Assembly (NCBI GenBank): GCA_905212975.1
Contig: CAJMGO010000017.1
Location: 1 to 13,587 of the forward strand
Source: CAJMGO01 sp900557305
GTDB lineage: Bacteria > Bacillota_I > Bacilli_A > RF39 > UBA660
Direction of reading: 5' to 3'
Length of the DNA stretch: 13,587 bases
This document shows, piece by piece, positions 7,319 to 13,587 of this stretch. Within the stretch, counting starts at the first letter, position 1. Each line of letters begins with the position of its first letter. The notes below the pieces were generated by a model, which worked only from the letters and a program-made list of their open reading frames with translations, was not told where the DNA came from and did no database searches. The translations under genes and the position numbers were made by a program.

Positions 7319-7347
7319 ATAAATTATTCCTTTCAACATATAGAAAC

Positions 7348-7356
7348 ATTATACCA
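7348..7356 (-). promoter_or_regulatory. Extended -10 promoter of the kinase-alaS-flippase unit
   Basis: TGGTATAAT (7356-7348) is a perfect TATAAT with the TGn extension. No good -35 is seen at 16-18 bases, as is usual for extended -10 promoters. The start should be near 7341, after the AI-2E gene terminator. This places the first in-frame ATG (7339) almost at the 5' end and supports 7318 as the real start. Confidence 0.65.
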
Positions 7357-7385
7357 CGTATATTATTTTAAAGGTAGACTATTAA

Positions 7386-7412
7386 CAAAAAAACTCATAA
7401 AATTTATGAGTT
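7386..7412 (-). terminator. Rho-independent terminator after the AI-2E family gene
   Basis: AACTCATAAA (7392-7401) and TTTATGAGTT (7403-7412) are perfect complements around a single central base, so the stem is effectively about 8 bp with a tight loop. On the minus strand it is followed by a run of seven T (7393-7387, partly in the stem). It lies 4 bases after the stop codon. Confidence 0.85.
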
Positions 7413-7416
7413 AAAA

Positions 7417-8568
7417 TTATTCTTCATTCTTTTCTTTTTTGTCAAAGAAATGGTATTTTTCATCAAAGAATAAATATATTGCTTTAACAGCTCCAATTAC
7501 TGGAGTTGAAATAACCATACCTAAAATTCCAAAGAACTTACTAAATACAAGAAGTCCTAAAATAATTGTAACAGGATGTAATTTAGTAGTTTTACCTAAA
7601 ATTATAGGTTGTAAGAAATTACCTTCAATAGTTTGAATAACAGCTATTGAAATAAGAGCAAAAATACCTATAGTTGGACTTTGACAAAAACCTACTATAA
7701 TAGCAGGAGCACCACCAATATAAGGTCCTGCAAAAGGAATTATATTAGTTATACCACAGAAAAGTCCAAATAATAATGGAGCTTTTACTCCACATATAGC
7801 AAGCGCTATAGTAGATAGAACAAATACAAGTGTACAATCTATAATACTTCCATTTATAAATCTTCTAAATGATGTATTAACCTCAGTAATAAGTCTTCTT
7901 GCATCTTTTTGAAATTTTCTTGGTACAAGAGTAATAATTGTATCACCAAAATTATTATAGCTAATTAAGAAATAAAAACCAATTATAAGTCCCACAACAA
8001 AAGAACCAACACCAGAAAATAAAGATTTAACACCAGTTACAACCATATTAGGAAGTGATTGAGTTAAATTAACTCCAAAATTTTCTATACTAGAAAATAA
8101 ACCATTTTTTATATTATCCATATTAATAAAATTATTACCTTTTAATCCATCAAATACATTGTCGATCCAATCTTTAATCGAATTAAAGATACTAGGTAGT
8201 GTTTTTACAAAATCATTTATTTGATTACCAAGCATTGGAATAATAAGTCCTACAATGACACCAATAACACCTAAGAAAACAACATATACTAAAGTTGCTC
8301 CAAGTCCCCTTTTCCATCCTTTTTTTTGCAAATAAGATACAATAGGATCAAATAGCCATGCCATAAATAAACCCACAAAAAGTGGAAATATAGATGTTAA
8401 AATATTAACAATTATAGGTTTTAACCCCAAAGCATTACAAAGTTTTAAAATAAAGTAAATTCCTACAATTATTATAAAAATTAATGCTATTCTAAGTATC
8501 TTTTTAGATATATCAATTATTTCATTTAGTCCATTATAATCAATTTTATCATCACGTCTAAATTTCAT
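7417..8568 (-). CDS. AI-2E transporter/PerM family membrane protein
   Basis: The protein has 383 residues, the usual length of this family (PF01594). By eye there are hydrophobic segments near 24-46, 50-75, 88-112, 186-203, 243-270, 275-312 and 332-367, with a soluble region at ~113-180, the family layout. Signature motifs are NIIPFAGPYIGG (275-286) and EGNFLQPIILGKTTKLHP (315-332). Family members have been linked to autoinducer-2 export, Na+/H+ exchange or other small-solute transport; the substrate cannot be read from sequence. The tail is charged (KKEKNEE). GAGGTG lies 5 bases before the ATG, and the miaA stop is 26 bases upstream, so it can be read from the miaA promoter. A TGATATAAT (8594-8586) in the gap may add a second start. 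Confidence 0.9.
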   Translation of the reverse strand: MKFRRDDKIDYNGLNEIIDISKKILRIALIFIIIVGIYFILKLCNALGLKPIIVNILTSIFPLFVGLFMAWLFDPIVSYLQKKGWKRGLGATLVYVVFLGVIGVIVGLIIPMLGNQINDFVKTLPSIFNSIKDWIDNVFDGLKGNNFINMDNIKNGLFSSIENFGVNLTQSLPNMVVTGVKSLFSGVGSFVVGLIIGFYFLISYNNFGDTIITLVPRKFQKDARRLITEVNTSFRRFINGSIIDCTLVFVLSTIALAICGVKAPLLFGLFCGITNIIPFAGPYIGGAPAIIVGFCQSPTIGIFALISIAVIQTIEGNFLQPIILGKTTKLHPVTIILGLLVFSKFFGILGMVISTPVIGAVKAIYLFFDEKYHFFDKKEKNEE

Positions 8569-8585
8569 ACTTTCACCTCTTTTTT

Positions 8586-8594
8586 ATTATATCA
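8586..8594 (-). promoter_or_regulatory. Possible extended -10 between miaA and the AI-2E gene
   Basis: TGATATAAT (8594-8586) is a perfect extended -10 box in the 26-base gap. Transcription would start near 8579, only about 11 bases before the ATG and at the edge of the GAGGTG ribosome site. Such a short leader makes its use doubtful, and the box may be chance in AT-rich DNA. Confidence 0.3.
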
Positions 8595-9479
8595 TCAAAT
8601 TATATTGCTTTCTATATAATTCATAACATTTAAAACAGTATTTGAAAAATTATCATAATCTGTATTAAACCATTTTATATTCATTTTATTATTAAACCAA
8701 GTATATTGCCTTTTAGCATAATGTCTACTTCTTTGTTTTATTAGTTCAATTGAATCTTCTAAAGAACATTTTTTATCAAAATAATCAAATAATTCTTTAT
8801 AGCCTATTGGAGTCATAACTGCTTTACTTCTTATATTAGATAAATATATTTTATAAGCTTCATCTATTAAACCATCTTTTAACATATTATCTACTCTTTT
8901 ATTTATCTTATCATATAAAATACTTCTATCTGTCGTAAGACCTATAAATATTGTATTATATAATAACTTATGTGTTATTTCTTTTTCACTAAAACATTTA
9001 CCAGTCTTTAAATAATAAGAATATGCTCTTTCTACTCTTTTTCTATTATTCATATGAATAGAAGTATTAGGATCTATTTCTTTCAATTTATTGTATAATT
9101 CTTGATCTGTCAAATTACTAAAATCATAATTACTATTTTCATCTTCAAATTTATAATCATATAAAAGAGCATTTATATAAAGACCAGTACCTCCTACAAT
9201 AATAGGAGTTTTACCTTTTTTTAAAATTTCATCTATACATATTCTACCATCTTTCTGGTAATCATATACAGTATAATTCTCATCTATATTTTTTATATCA
9301 AATAAATGATGTGGTATTCCTTCTTTTTCATTTTCTTTAATTTTAGCTGTTGCTATATCAAGACCTTTATATACTTGAGTTGAATCTGCATTTATAATTT
9401 CTCCATTTAATCTTTTAGCAAGTTCAATACTTAATTTTGTTTTTCCTACTGCAGTAGGCCCTGTAATCACTATAATCAT
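8595..9479 (-). CDS. miaA: tRNA dimethylallyltransferase MiaA
   Basis: MiaA transfers the dimethylallyl group from DMAPP to N6 of A37 in tRNAs reading codons that start with U, giving i6A37 and stabilising codon pairing. Its 294 residues are close to the family norm (~300). The P-loop GPTAVGKTK (7-15), DSTQVYKGLDIATAK (32-46), GGTGLYINALL (96-106), the RKRVERAYSYY helix and the C-terminal QRSRHYAKRQYTWFN motif are all present. The gene ends in TGA. GAGG lies 10 bases before the ATG. It is separated from queA by a 163-base spacer holding a candidate promoter, so it probably starts a new unit that continues into the AI-2E family gene. Confidence 0.96.
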   Translation of the reverse strand: MIIVITGPTAVGKTKLSIELAKRLNGEIINADSTQVYKGLDIATAKIKENEKEGIPHHLFDIKNIDENYTVYDYQKDGRICIDEILKKGKTPIIVGGTGLYINALLYDYKFEDENSNYDFSNLTDQELYNKLKEIDPNTSIHMNNRKRVERAYSYYLKTGKCFSEKEITHKLLYNTIFIGLTTDRSILYDKINKRVDNMLKDGLIDEAYKIYLSNIRSKAVMTPIGYKELFDYFDKKCSLEDSIELIKQRSRHYAKRQYTWFNNKMNIKWFNTDYDNFSNTVLNVMNYIESNII

Positions 9480-9519
9480 TTTATTTTTACCTCATCAATC
9501 ATTTATACCACCTAATAAA

Positions 9520-9528
9520 ATTATATCA
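9520..9528 (-). promoter_or_regulatory. Candidate extended -10 promoter of miaA
   Basis: TGATATAAT (9528-9520) is a perfect TATAAT with TGn extension. The transcript would start near 9513 and have a leader of about 34 bases that contains the GAGG ribosome site. No convincing -35 is seen at the usual spacing; TTACAT lies 20 bases upstream of the box. Confidence 0.5.
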
Positions 9529-9530
9529 AA

Positions 9531-9602
9531 AATAAAGAATATAATATGTAATAAACAATACTAAGATAATTATATCTTATTTTTATTTTTGCATTCTTTA
9601 TT
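9531..9602. repeat. Nested inverted repeats between queA and miaA
   Basis: Outer arms AATAAAGAAT (9531-9540) and ATTCTTTATT (9593-9602) are perfect 10-bp complements. Between them TAAGATA (9562-9568) and TATCTTA (9573-9579) form a 7-bp hairpin with a 4-base loop. On the minus strand the second outer arm is followed by a T-rich stretch, so the outer stem could be a weak terminator for the queA unit. The stems are almost pure A-T, so stability is low. The rest of the 163-base spacer shows only the candidate promoter and a possible short ORF. Confidence 0.35.
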
Positions 9603-9605
9603 CAT
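9570..9605 (-). CDS. Possible short leader ORF (11 codons) upstream of miaA
   Basis: An ATG at 9605 with GGAG at 9615-9612, 6 bases upstream, opens an 11-codon frame, MNKECKNKNKI, that ends in TAA. An in-frame ATG at 9617 would add four residues but overlaps the ribosome site. The stop codon lies in the loop of the 7-bp hairpin at 9562-9579. Four Lys and three Asn codons are packed into it, although AAA and AAT are also the commonest codons in such AT-rich DNA. It might be a leader peptide or simply chance; the evidence is a good ribosome site only. Confidence 0.2.
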   Translation of the reverse strand: MNKECKNKNKI

Positions 9606-9642
9606 AAAATTCTCCATATTTCAACATACAACTCAATTATTT

Positions 9643-10668
9643 TTATTTTATAAACATACAATCTCCAAATGAGAAGAATCTATATTTATTTTCTACTGCA
9701 ATTTTATATGCATTTAATATATTTTCACGTCCTGCAAGGGCACTTACTAACATAACTAGTGTAGATTTTGGTAAATGAAAATTAGTTATTAATGCATCAA
9801 TTGCTTCAAATTTATATCCAGGATATATAAATATATCAGTATTACCACTACATTCTTTAAAACTTCCATATTTCTTTATTATTGTTTCTAAAGTTCTTGT
9901 AGAGGTTGTCCCTACACTAATAATCCTTTTTCCATTCTTTTTTGCCTCATTTAATATATCAGCTGTTTTTTTATCCATTCTATAAAATTCGCTATGCATT
10001 TTATGTGATTTAACATCTTCTACATTAACAGGTCTAAATGTACCTAGTCCAACATGAAGTGTTACATAACATATTGTTACACCTTTATTTTTTAAATGCT
10101 CTAATAATTCTTTAGTAAAATGTAATCCAGCTGTTGGTGCAGCAGCACTACCTAAGTTTTTAGCATATACAGTTTGATATCTATCTTTATCTTTTAATTT
10201 TTCATGGATATAAGGAGGCAGTGGCATTTCACCTAATTTATCTAATATTTCAACTAATATACCATCATATATTAATTTATATATGCATATTCCTTCTTCT
10301 TTTTTTTCTATACATTCTGCTTTTAATATGCCATCACCAAAACTTACTATAGTACCTTTTTCTATTCTTTTAGCAGGTTTTGTTAAACATTCCCAAGTGT
10401 TATCACCTAAATCTTTAAGTAATAATAATTCGATATGTGCTTTTGTATTTTCTTTTTCACCATGAAGTCGTGCTGGAATAACTTTAGTATCATTTAAAAC
10501 AAGTACATCATTTTCATCCAACATATTTTCTATATCACTAAAATGTTTATGATCTATATCACCAGTTTCTTTATTTAAAACCAACATTTTAGATGAAGCT
10601 CTATCTTTTAAGGGTGTTTGAGCTATTAATTCTTCTGGTAAATAAAAATCGAAATCTTCTGTTTTCAT
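9643..10668 (-). CDS. queA: S-adenosylmethionine:tRNA ribosyltransferase-isomerase QueA
   Basis: QueA moves the ribosyl part of SAM onto preQ1 at position 34 of GUN-anticodon tRNAs, making epoxyqueuosine. The 341 residues match the family length. Motifs in order: FDFYLPEELIAQTPL (6-20), VLNDTKVIPARLHG (57-70), MPLPPYIHE (148-156), YAKNLGSAAAPTAGLHFT (168-185), HVGLGTFRPV (205-214), HSEFYR (225-230) and DALITNFHLPKSTLVMLVSALAG (291-313). The gene starts 3 bases after the stop of the 228-residue gene, whose last codons (AAA AGG AGA) supply the ribosome site. The RuvA-RuvB-QueA order is common in Bacillota, but tgt, often next, does not follow here. No preQ1 riboswitch was recognised. Confidence 0.96.
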   Translation of the reverse strand: MKTEDFDFYLPEELIAQTPLKDRASSKMLVLNKETGDIDHKHFSDIENMLDENDVLVLNDTKVIPARLHGEKENTKAHIELLLLKDLGDNTWECLTKPAKRIEKGTIVSFGDGILKAECIEKKEEGICIYKLIYDGILVEILDKLGEMPLPPYIHEKLKDKDRYQTVYAKNLGSAAAPTAGLHFTKELLEHLKNKGVTICYVTLHVGLGTFRPVNVEDVKSHKMHSEFYRMDKKTADILNEAKKNGKRIISVGTTSTRTLETIIKKYGSFKECSGNTDIFIYPGYKFEAIDALITNFHLPKSTLVMLVSALAGRENILNAYKIAVENKYRFFSFGDCMFIK

Positions 10669-10671
10669 ATA

Positions 10672-11358
10672 TTATCTCCTTTTATATATTATTTCTTCTT
10701 TACTTACATTGTGTATTCTTTTAATTTTTTGCAATGCTTTAAATTGAATATTTGTAATTGAATTTATATTATAAATAGCAACAGGACTAGAATATTTAAC
10801 ATATATATACCCTAAATAGTCAATTATAAAATCTACAATATGATATATTCCATGTTCATTTACAAATTCTTTATATTTTCTATAATCTGATACGTTTGAA
10901 CCTAAATGTTGATTCAAAACTGCCCTTGCTATATGAAGATGCCTTGGAGTCATACATAATTCATACCAATTACCATTACAATCAATAATACAACCATCCG
11001 CTAACTCACTAATCATATTTAATCCAAGCATTTTATCATCACATGTTACCATATCATAAAAAGATAAATTTTTCTTTTCTAAATTTTCAATATTGTCAAT
11101 ATTCTCTATATAATAATGTTTATCTTTTAAAATTAAACATTTATTATTAAAAAAAATAGGATTTTCTATATACATGTTCAAATTTTTCATTGCATAATCA
11201 AAATAAGGTTCAAATACACTATAATTCTTACTAAATTTTTCAAATTTTTCTTTTTCTATAGGATTATTTGCTGTTAAATCATTTATTATTTCTTTTAAAT
11301 ATTTATTCAGATCATAATATTTAAGTTCTTTTTCTATATTTCCAAAAATTTTAATCAT
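10672..11358 (-). CDS. Unrecognised 228-residue protein between ruvB and queA
   Basis: I do not recognise this protein. It looks soluble, with no signal peptide or membrane segment. The N-terminal ~100 residues are Lys/Glu/Asn-rich and probably helical. The middle holds a compact set of Cys and His: C106, C123, C127, C135, H140 and H142, around DGCIIDCNGNWYELC followed by TPRHLHIARAVLNQHLG (137-153). This could bind a metal, but nothing proves it. The C-terminal part is a Tyr/Ile-rich segment (171-200) and a basic tail (KRIHNVSKEEIIYKRR). The ATG overlaps the 3' end of ruvB by 8 bases and queA follows 3 bases after the stop, so it is translated as part of the ruvA-queA operon. Coding is supported by these tight junctions and the absence of stops. 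Confidence 0.8.
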   Translation of the reverse strand: MIKIFGNIEKELKYYDLNKYLKEIINDLTANNPIEKEKFEKFSKNYSVFEPYFDYAMKNLNMYIENPIFFNNKCLILKDKHYYIENIDNIENLEKKNLSFYDMVTCDDKMLGLNMISELADGCIIDCNGNWYELCMTPRHLHIARAVLNQHLGSNVSDYRKYKEFVNEHGIYHIVDFIIDYLGYIYVKYSSPVAIYNINSITNIQFKALQKIKRIHNVSKEEIIYKRR

Positions 11359-12343
11359 GTTTTATACCTAAATGTTCATAAGCTTTTTCTGTTACAACTC
11401 TGCCTCTTGATGTTCTTTTTAAAAGCCCTGTTTGTAAAAGATAAGGTTCATAAACATCTTCTATTGTCGATTGTTCTTCTCCTATTGATGATGCAATTGC
11501 TTCTATTCCAACAGGTCCTCCATTAAATTTTTCTATTATTGACTTAAGCAAATTATAATCTGTACTATCAAGTCCAAGTTTATCTACTTTTAATTTATCA
11601 AGAGCAATTTTTGCAATCTTTAAATTAATATTTCCATCTCCAAGTACTTGTGCAAAATCTCTTACTCTTTTAAATAACCTATTAGCTATACGAGGTGTAC
11701 CTCTGCTTCTTTTAGCAAGTTCATGTGCTGCATCATCATCTATCGTAGTATTTAATACTCTTCCCGTTCTTTTTACTATTTCAGTTAACTCATCCTCAGT
11801 ATAATATTCTAATCTTGCAACAATTCCAAATCTATCTCTTAAAGGACTTGATAAATCCCCAGCACGAGTTGTTGCACCAACTAGTGTGAATGGTGGAAGA
11901 TCAATTCTAATATTCCTACTACTTGAATCACTTCCAACAATTATATCAAGTTTAAAATCTTCCATAGCTGGATACAATATTTCTTCTATATATCTTGGTA
12001 TTCTATGAATTTCATCAATGAACAATATATCTCCCTCTTCAAGAGTTGATAAAATCGCAGCTAAATCTCCACTTTTTTCAATAGATGGTCCTGATGCTGT
12101 TTTGATATTTGTTCCCATTTCTGCTGCTATTATATTTGCTAGAGTTGTTTTACCAAGACCAGGTGGACCATATAGTAAAACATGATCTAATGATTCATCT
12201 CTCATTTTTGCAGCATCAATATAAATTTTTAGATTTTCTTTTACTTCAGTTTGTCCAATATATTCATCAATACTATCAGGTCTAATAGTTTTTTCAAATG
12301 TATCTTCTTCTATTTTATTATTGGTTACTACTCTTTCATCCAT
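11351..12343 (-). CDS. ruvB: Holliday junction branch migration ATPase RuvB
   Basis: RuvB is the hexameric AAA+ motor that pulls DNA through the RuvA-bound four-way junction. It has 330 residues, the usual length. RPDSIDEYIGQ (21-31) is the N-terminal family signature. GPPGLGKTT (59-67) is Walker A, DILFIDEIHR (105-114) is Walker B, TLVGATTRAG (153-162) carries sensor 1, and SSPLRDRFG (165-173) is the arginine-finger box. RGTPRIANRLFKRVRDFAQ is sensor 2, and the C-terminal winged helix ends with EPYLLQTGLLKRTSRGRVVTEKAYEHLG. The start is one base after the stop of the nucleotidase gene; its ribosome site is the AGG AGG GG of that gene's last codons. No ruvC is in the window, as expected for Bacillota, which use RecU. 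Confidence 0.97.
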   Translation of the reverse strand: MDERVVTNNKIEEDTFEKTIRPDSIDEYIGQTEVKENLKIYIDAAKMRDESLDHVLLYGPPGLGKTTLANIIAAEMGTNIKTASGPSIEKSGDLAAILSTLEEGDILFIDEIHRIPRYIEEILYPAMEDFKLDIIVGSDSSSRNIRIDLPPFTLVGATTRAGDLSSPLRDRFGIVARLEYYTEDELTEIVKRTGRVLNTTIDDDAAHELAKRSRGTPRIANRLFKRVRDFAQVLGDGNINLKIAKIALDKLKVDKLGLDSTDYNLLKSIIEKFNGGPVGIEAIASSIGEEQSTIEDVYEPYLLQTGLLKRTSRGRVVTEKAYEHLGIKHD

Positions 12344-12344
12344 T

Positions 12345-12893
12345 CTATCCCCTCCTTACATATTCTAATATTTCATTCCAATTATTAACTCTTTTTAAAT
12401 CACTTTTTTTATTAAATACATTGTCATATAATAATACATCTATACCATATAATTTAACCATTTCACAATTTTTTATATTATCATCTATAAATAAATCTAT
12501 ATTGTTTTCATTACAAAAGTTTCCTTTATCAGATACTCCAACATATAGCTCATTATATTTAATACCTTTTGAATCTAAATAGTTTTTTGACAATAAATAT
12601 GGATTACCATAATCTATATTATTTCTTGCTGTAATAAAAATAATTTCATCATTTTTAGATAATTCATTTAATACTTCTAATACATCTTCCTTTAATTCTA
12701 CATTTTTTGCTACAGAAGTATAATTTTCTCTTGATAAATTCATACAATTAGAAAATTTTAAAGGTAACTCATCATATGATAAATTTAAATTATATAATGA
12801 GTTAAAATCAATATCATTATTATTACTTAATATTTTAATAACTTCTTTATATGTATTAGTAATTGTGTCATCTATATCTATTCCTATTCTCAT
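12345..12893 (-). CDS. Putative 5'(3')-deoxyribonucleotidase, NT5C-type HAD phosphatase
   Basis: The protein has 182 residues and all four HAD motifs: DIDDT (6-10, the nucleophile and acid/base Asp pair), FITAR (86-90), Lys123 in VSDKGNF, and DLFIDDN (133-139) with the Mg-binding Asp residues. The small helical cap between motifs 1 and 2 and the GIDIDDTITNT opening fit the NT5C-like family (PF06941), which removes phosphate from (deoxy)nucleoside monophosphates; some members act on other small phosphates, so the substrate is uncertain. The gene lies between ruvA and ruvB, which are usually adjacent: it starts 7 bases after ruvA and ends one base before ruvB. Cotranscription is nearly certain, but a functional link to recombination is not shown. 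It could be a housekeeping phosphatase that limits dNMP excess. Confidence 0.8.
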   Translation of the reverse strand: MRIGIDIDDTITNTYKEVIKILSNNNDIDFNSLYNLNLSYDELPLKFSNCMNLSRENYTSVAKNVELKEDVLEVLNELSKNDEIIFITARNNIDYGNPYLLSKNYLDSKGIKYNELYVGVSDKGNFCNENNIDLFIDDNIKNCEMVKLYGIDVLLYDNVFNKKSDLKRVNNWNEILEYVRRG

Positions 12894-12900
12894 AAATGCC

Positions 12901-13440
12901 TCACTTAAGTAATAGCTTTAAAGCTTCTTTTAATTGTTTTTCAATTTCTGTTTCAGTAATTTTTGGTAATACTTTATTTATATCAGAACTTTTATAACCT
13001 AATGCTTTTAATGTTTCTTCTAATTCTTTTAGATTATTTGGAGTAGATTCTATACTTAATTTTCCTTTTAAATCAAGTATTATTTGTTTTGCTACTTTAT
13101 CTCCTATTTTAGGAAACTTCTTTAAATAATCAATATTTTCTTGTTCTATAGCTGATTCTATATTATTTATATCTACAGAAAGCATTGGAAGTGCCATTTT
13201 GCATCCTAATCCTTTCACATCTATTAATCTTAAAAATAATTCTTTTTCACTTTTACTTTTAAATCCATATAATGTATTTTCATCTTCTCTTATATGTTGA
13301 TAAATATAAACTTTATAATCATTATTTTCTTTATAGCTATAAGGATTAGATACATATATTAAATATCCAATATTATTATTTTCTAATACAACATAATTTG
13401 ATTCAATAGAAACTATTTTACCGAATATATACTCAAACAT
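12901..13440 (-). CDS. ruvA: Holliday junction DNA helicase subunit RuvA
   Basis: RuvA forms the tetramer that binds the four-way junction and recruits RuvB. With the start used here it has 179 residues, slightly short of the usual ~200. The opening MFEYIFGKIVSIESNYVVLENNNIGYLIYV is the N-terminal OB fold. LIDVKGLGCKMALPMLS and FPKIGDKVAKQIILDLKGKL are the two helix-hairpin-helix elements of domain II. LEETLKALGYKSSDINKVLPKI with the tail EKQLKEALKLLLK is domain III, which contacts RuvB. A GTG at 13452 would add MIKV, but that GTG is part of the ribosome site, and RuvA proteins normally begin M-[FY]-[ED]-[YF]-[IL], so the ATG at 13440 is chosen. The gene ends in TGA, and the nucleotidase follows after 7 bases. 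Confidence 0.95.
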   Translation of the reverse strand: MFEYIFGKIVSIESNYVVLENNNIGYLIYVSNPYSYKENNDYKVYIYQHIREDENTLYGFKSKSEKELFLRLIDVKGLGCKMALPMLSVDINNIESAIEQENIDYLKKFPKIGDKVAKQIILDLKGKLSIESTPNNLKELEETLKALGYKSSDINKVLPKITETEIEKQLKEALKLLLK

Positions 13441-13446
13441 AACTTT

Positions 13447-13457
13447 AATCACCTCTT
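13447..13457 (-). promoter_or_regulatory. Ribosome binding site that fixes the ruvA start
   Basis: AAAGAGGTGAT (13457-13447) matches the anti-Shine-Dalgarno complement AAAGGAGGTGAT except for one missing G and lies 7 bases before the ATG at 13440. The GTG inside it (13452-13450) is in frame with ruvA but cannot serve as start and ribosome site at once. Confidence 0.75.
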
Positions 13458-13459
13458 TA

Positions 13460-13465
13460 ATTATA
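13460..13465 (-). promoter_or_regulatory. Possible -10 box of the ruvA operon
   Basis: TATAAT (13465-13460) lies just before the ribosome site. The predicted start (about 13453) would leave a leader of only about 13-15 bases with part of the Shine-Dalgarno. No TTGACA-like box is seen 16-18 bases upstream, where a run of ten T lies. It may be chance; the true promoter could be further upstream, outside the window. Confidence 0.3.
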
Positions 13466-13491
13466 CCTTATTTTAAGTAAAAAAAAAAGAT

Positions 13492-13587
13492 TTAAACTTT
13501 ATATTCTATTGAATACATATCATTTAAATCATCAAAAGTACTTGTAATAACTTTAGTATAATCATTACTTTCTATATTTTTCCCTAC
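13492..13587 (-). CDS. C-terminal end of an unidentified protein (partial)
   Basis: A minus-strand frame is open from the window edge to a TAA at 13492-13494 and encodes the last 31 residues, beginning VGKNIESNDYTKVITSTF and ending YSIEYKV. It is the only long open frame on this strand here and is followed by a 51-base gap with a T-tract and the ruvA ribosome site, so a gene end is likely. Too little remains to name a family. It precedes ruvA in the same direction. Confidence 0.5.
   Translation of the reverse strand, partial: VGKNIESNDYTKVITSTFDDLNDMYSIEYKV

Noticed and set aside
7319..7339. ATG at 7339 as the kinase start
   Set aside because: It sits at the predicted transcription start with no ribosome site before it, while 7318 has a well-placed AAAGGA.
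7340..7416. T-box or other tRNA-sensing leader for alaS
   Set aside because: Only 77 bases lie before the unit, filled by a terminator of the upstream gene and a promoter; no specifier loop or antiterminator sequence is seen.
9562..9590. Plus-strand terminator (hairpin followed by T-rich tail) between miaA and queA
   Set aside because: No plus-strand gene precedes it; the 7-bp stem is almost pure A-T and is better described as part of the spacer's inverted repeats.
13441..13452. GTG at 13452 as the ruvA start
   Set aside because: It lies inside the Shine-Dalgarno, and RuvA proteins begin at the Met of the MFEYI motif.
13479..13497. Terminator after the partial gene, based on a run of ten T
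   Set aside because: Only a 4-bp stem (AAAG/CTTT) can be drawn before it, too weak to call.
1..13587. Code-4 (TGA = Trp) mycoplasma-type genome
   Set aside because: Trp is encoded by TGG in the conserved proteins, and ruvA and miaA end naturally in TGA.
1..13587. tRNA, rRNA or known riboswitch genes
   Set aside because: Intergenic space is small and shows no cloverleaf, rRNA or riboswitch core that I can recognise.

Overview
The window is about 13.6 kb of very AT-rich DNA in which every supported gene lies on the minus strand. Stop codons are TAA, TAG and TGA (ruvA and miaA end in TGA) and Trp is TGG, so the standard bacterial code applies and this is not a code-4 mycoplasma. The strong AAAGGAGGTGA-like ribosome binding sites, TTGACA/TATAAT promoters, a YtgP/SpoVB-type flippase and the gene complement point to a low-GC Bacillota, most like the uncultured gut Bacilli/Erysipelotrichia/RF39-type lineages. 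The lineage is an inference; no marker here fixes it.

In transcription order (right to left): the C-terminal end of an unidentified gene (13492-13587); a packed cluster ruvA, NT5C-like 5'-nucleotidase, ruvB, an unrecognised 228-residue protein, queA (13440 to 9643), with gaps of a few bases or overlaps; a 163-base spacer with hairpins, a possible 11-codon leader ORF and a candidate promoter; miaA and an AI-2E/PerM-family membrane protein, closed by a clear terminator (7386-7412); a fresh extended -10 promoter driving a T4-type dNMP kinase, a short alanyl-tRNA synthetase and a lipid-linked oligosaccharide flippase, closed by a second strong terminator (3345-3376); then a 242-base spacer with the best promoter in the window, driving a 1015-residue prepilin-like surface protein built of Ig-like repeats, followed 35 bases later by the start of a lipoprotein gene that leaves the window.

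The right two thirds is housekeeping: Holliday junction processing (RuvAB), tRNA modification (QueA for queuosine, MiaA for i6A37), tRNA-Ala charging, nucleotide handling and envelope lipid flipping. Two small nucleotide enzymes, a putative dNMP kinase and a putative dNMP phosphatase, sit in separate transcription units among these genes.

The left third is accessory and surface-directed. The pilin-like protein has a perfect class III (type IV pilin) leader, but is about six times longer than a usual pilin and carries duplicated Ig-like modules. The DNA of these modules is still about 94-97% identical, and the duplicated blocks lie 975 or 972 bases apart, both multiples of three, so recombination between them would change protein length without a frameshift. 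This gene with its own promoter and the adjacent lipoprotein is the most interesting part. No CRISPR array, RNA gene, insertion sequence or phage block was seen.
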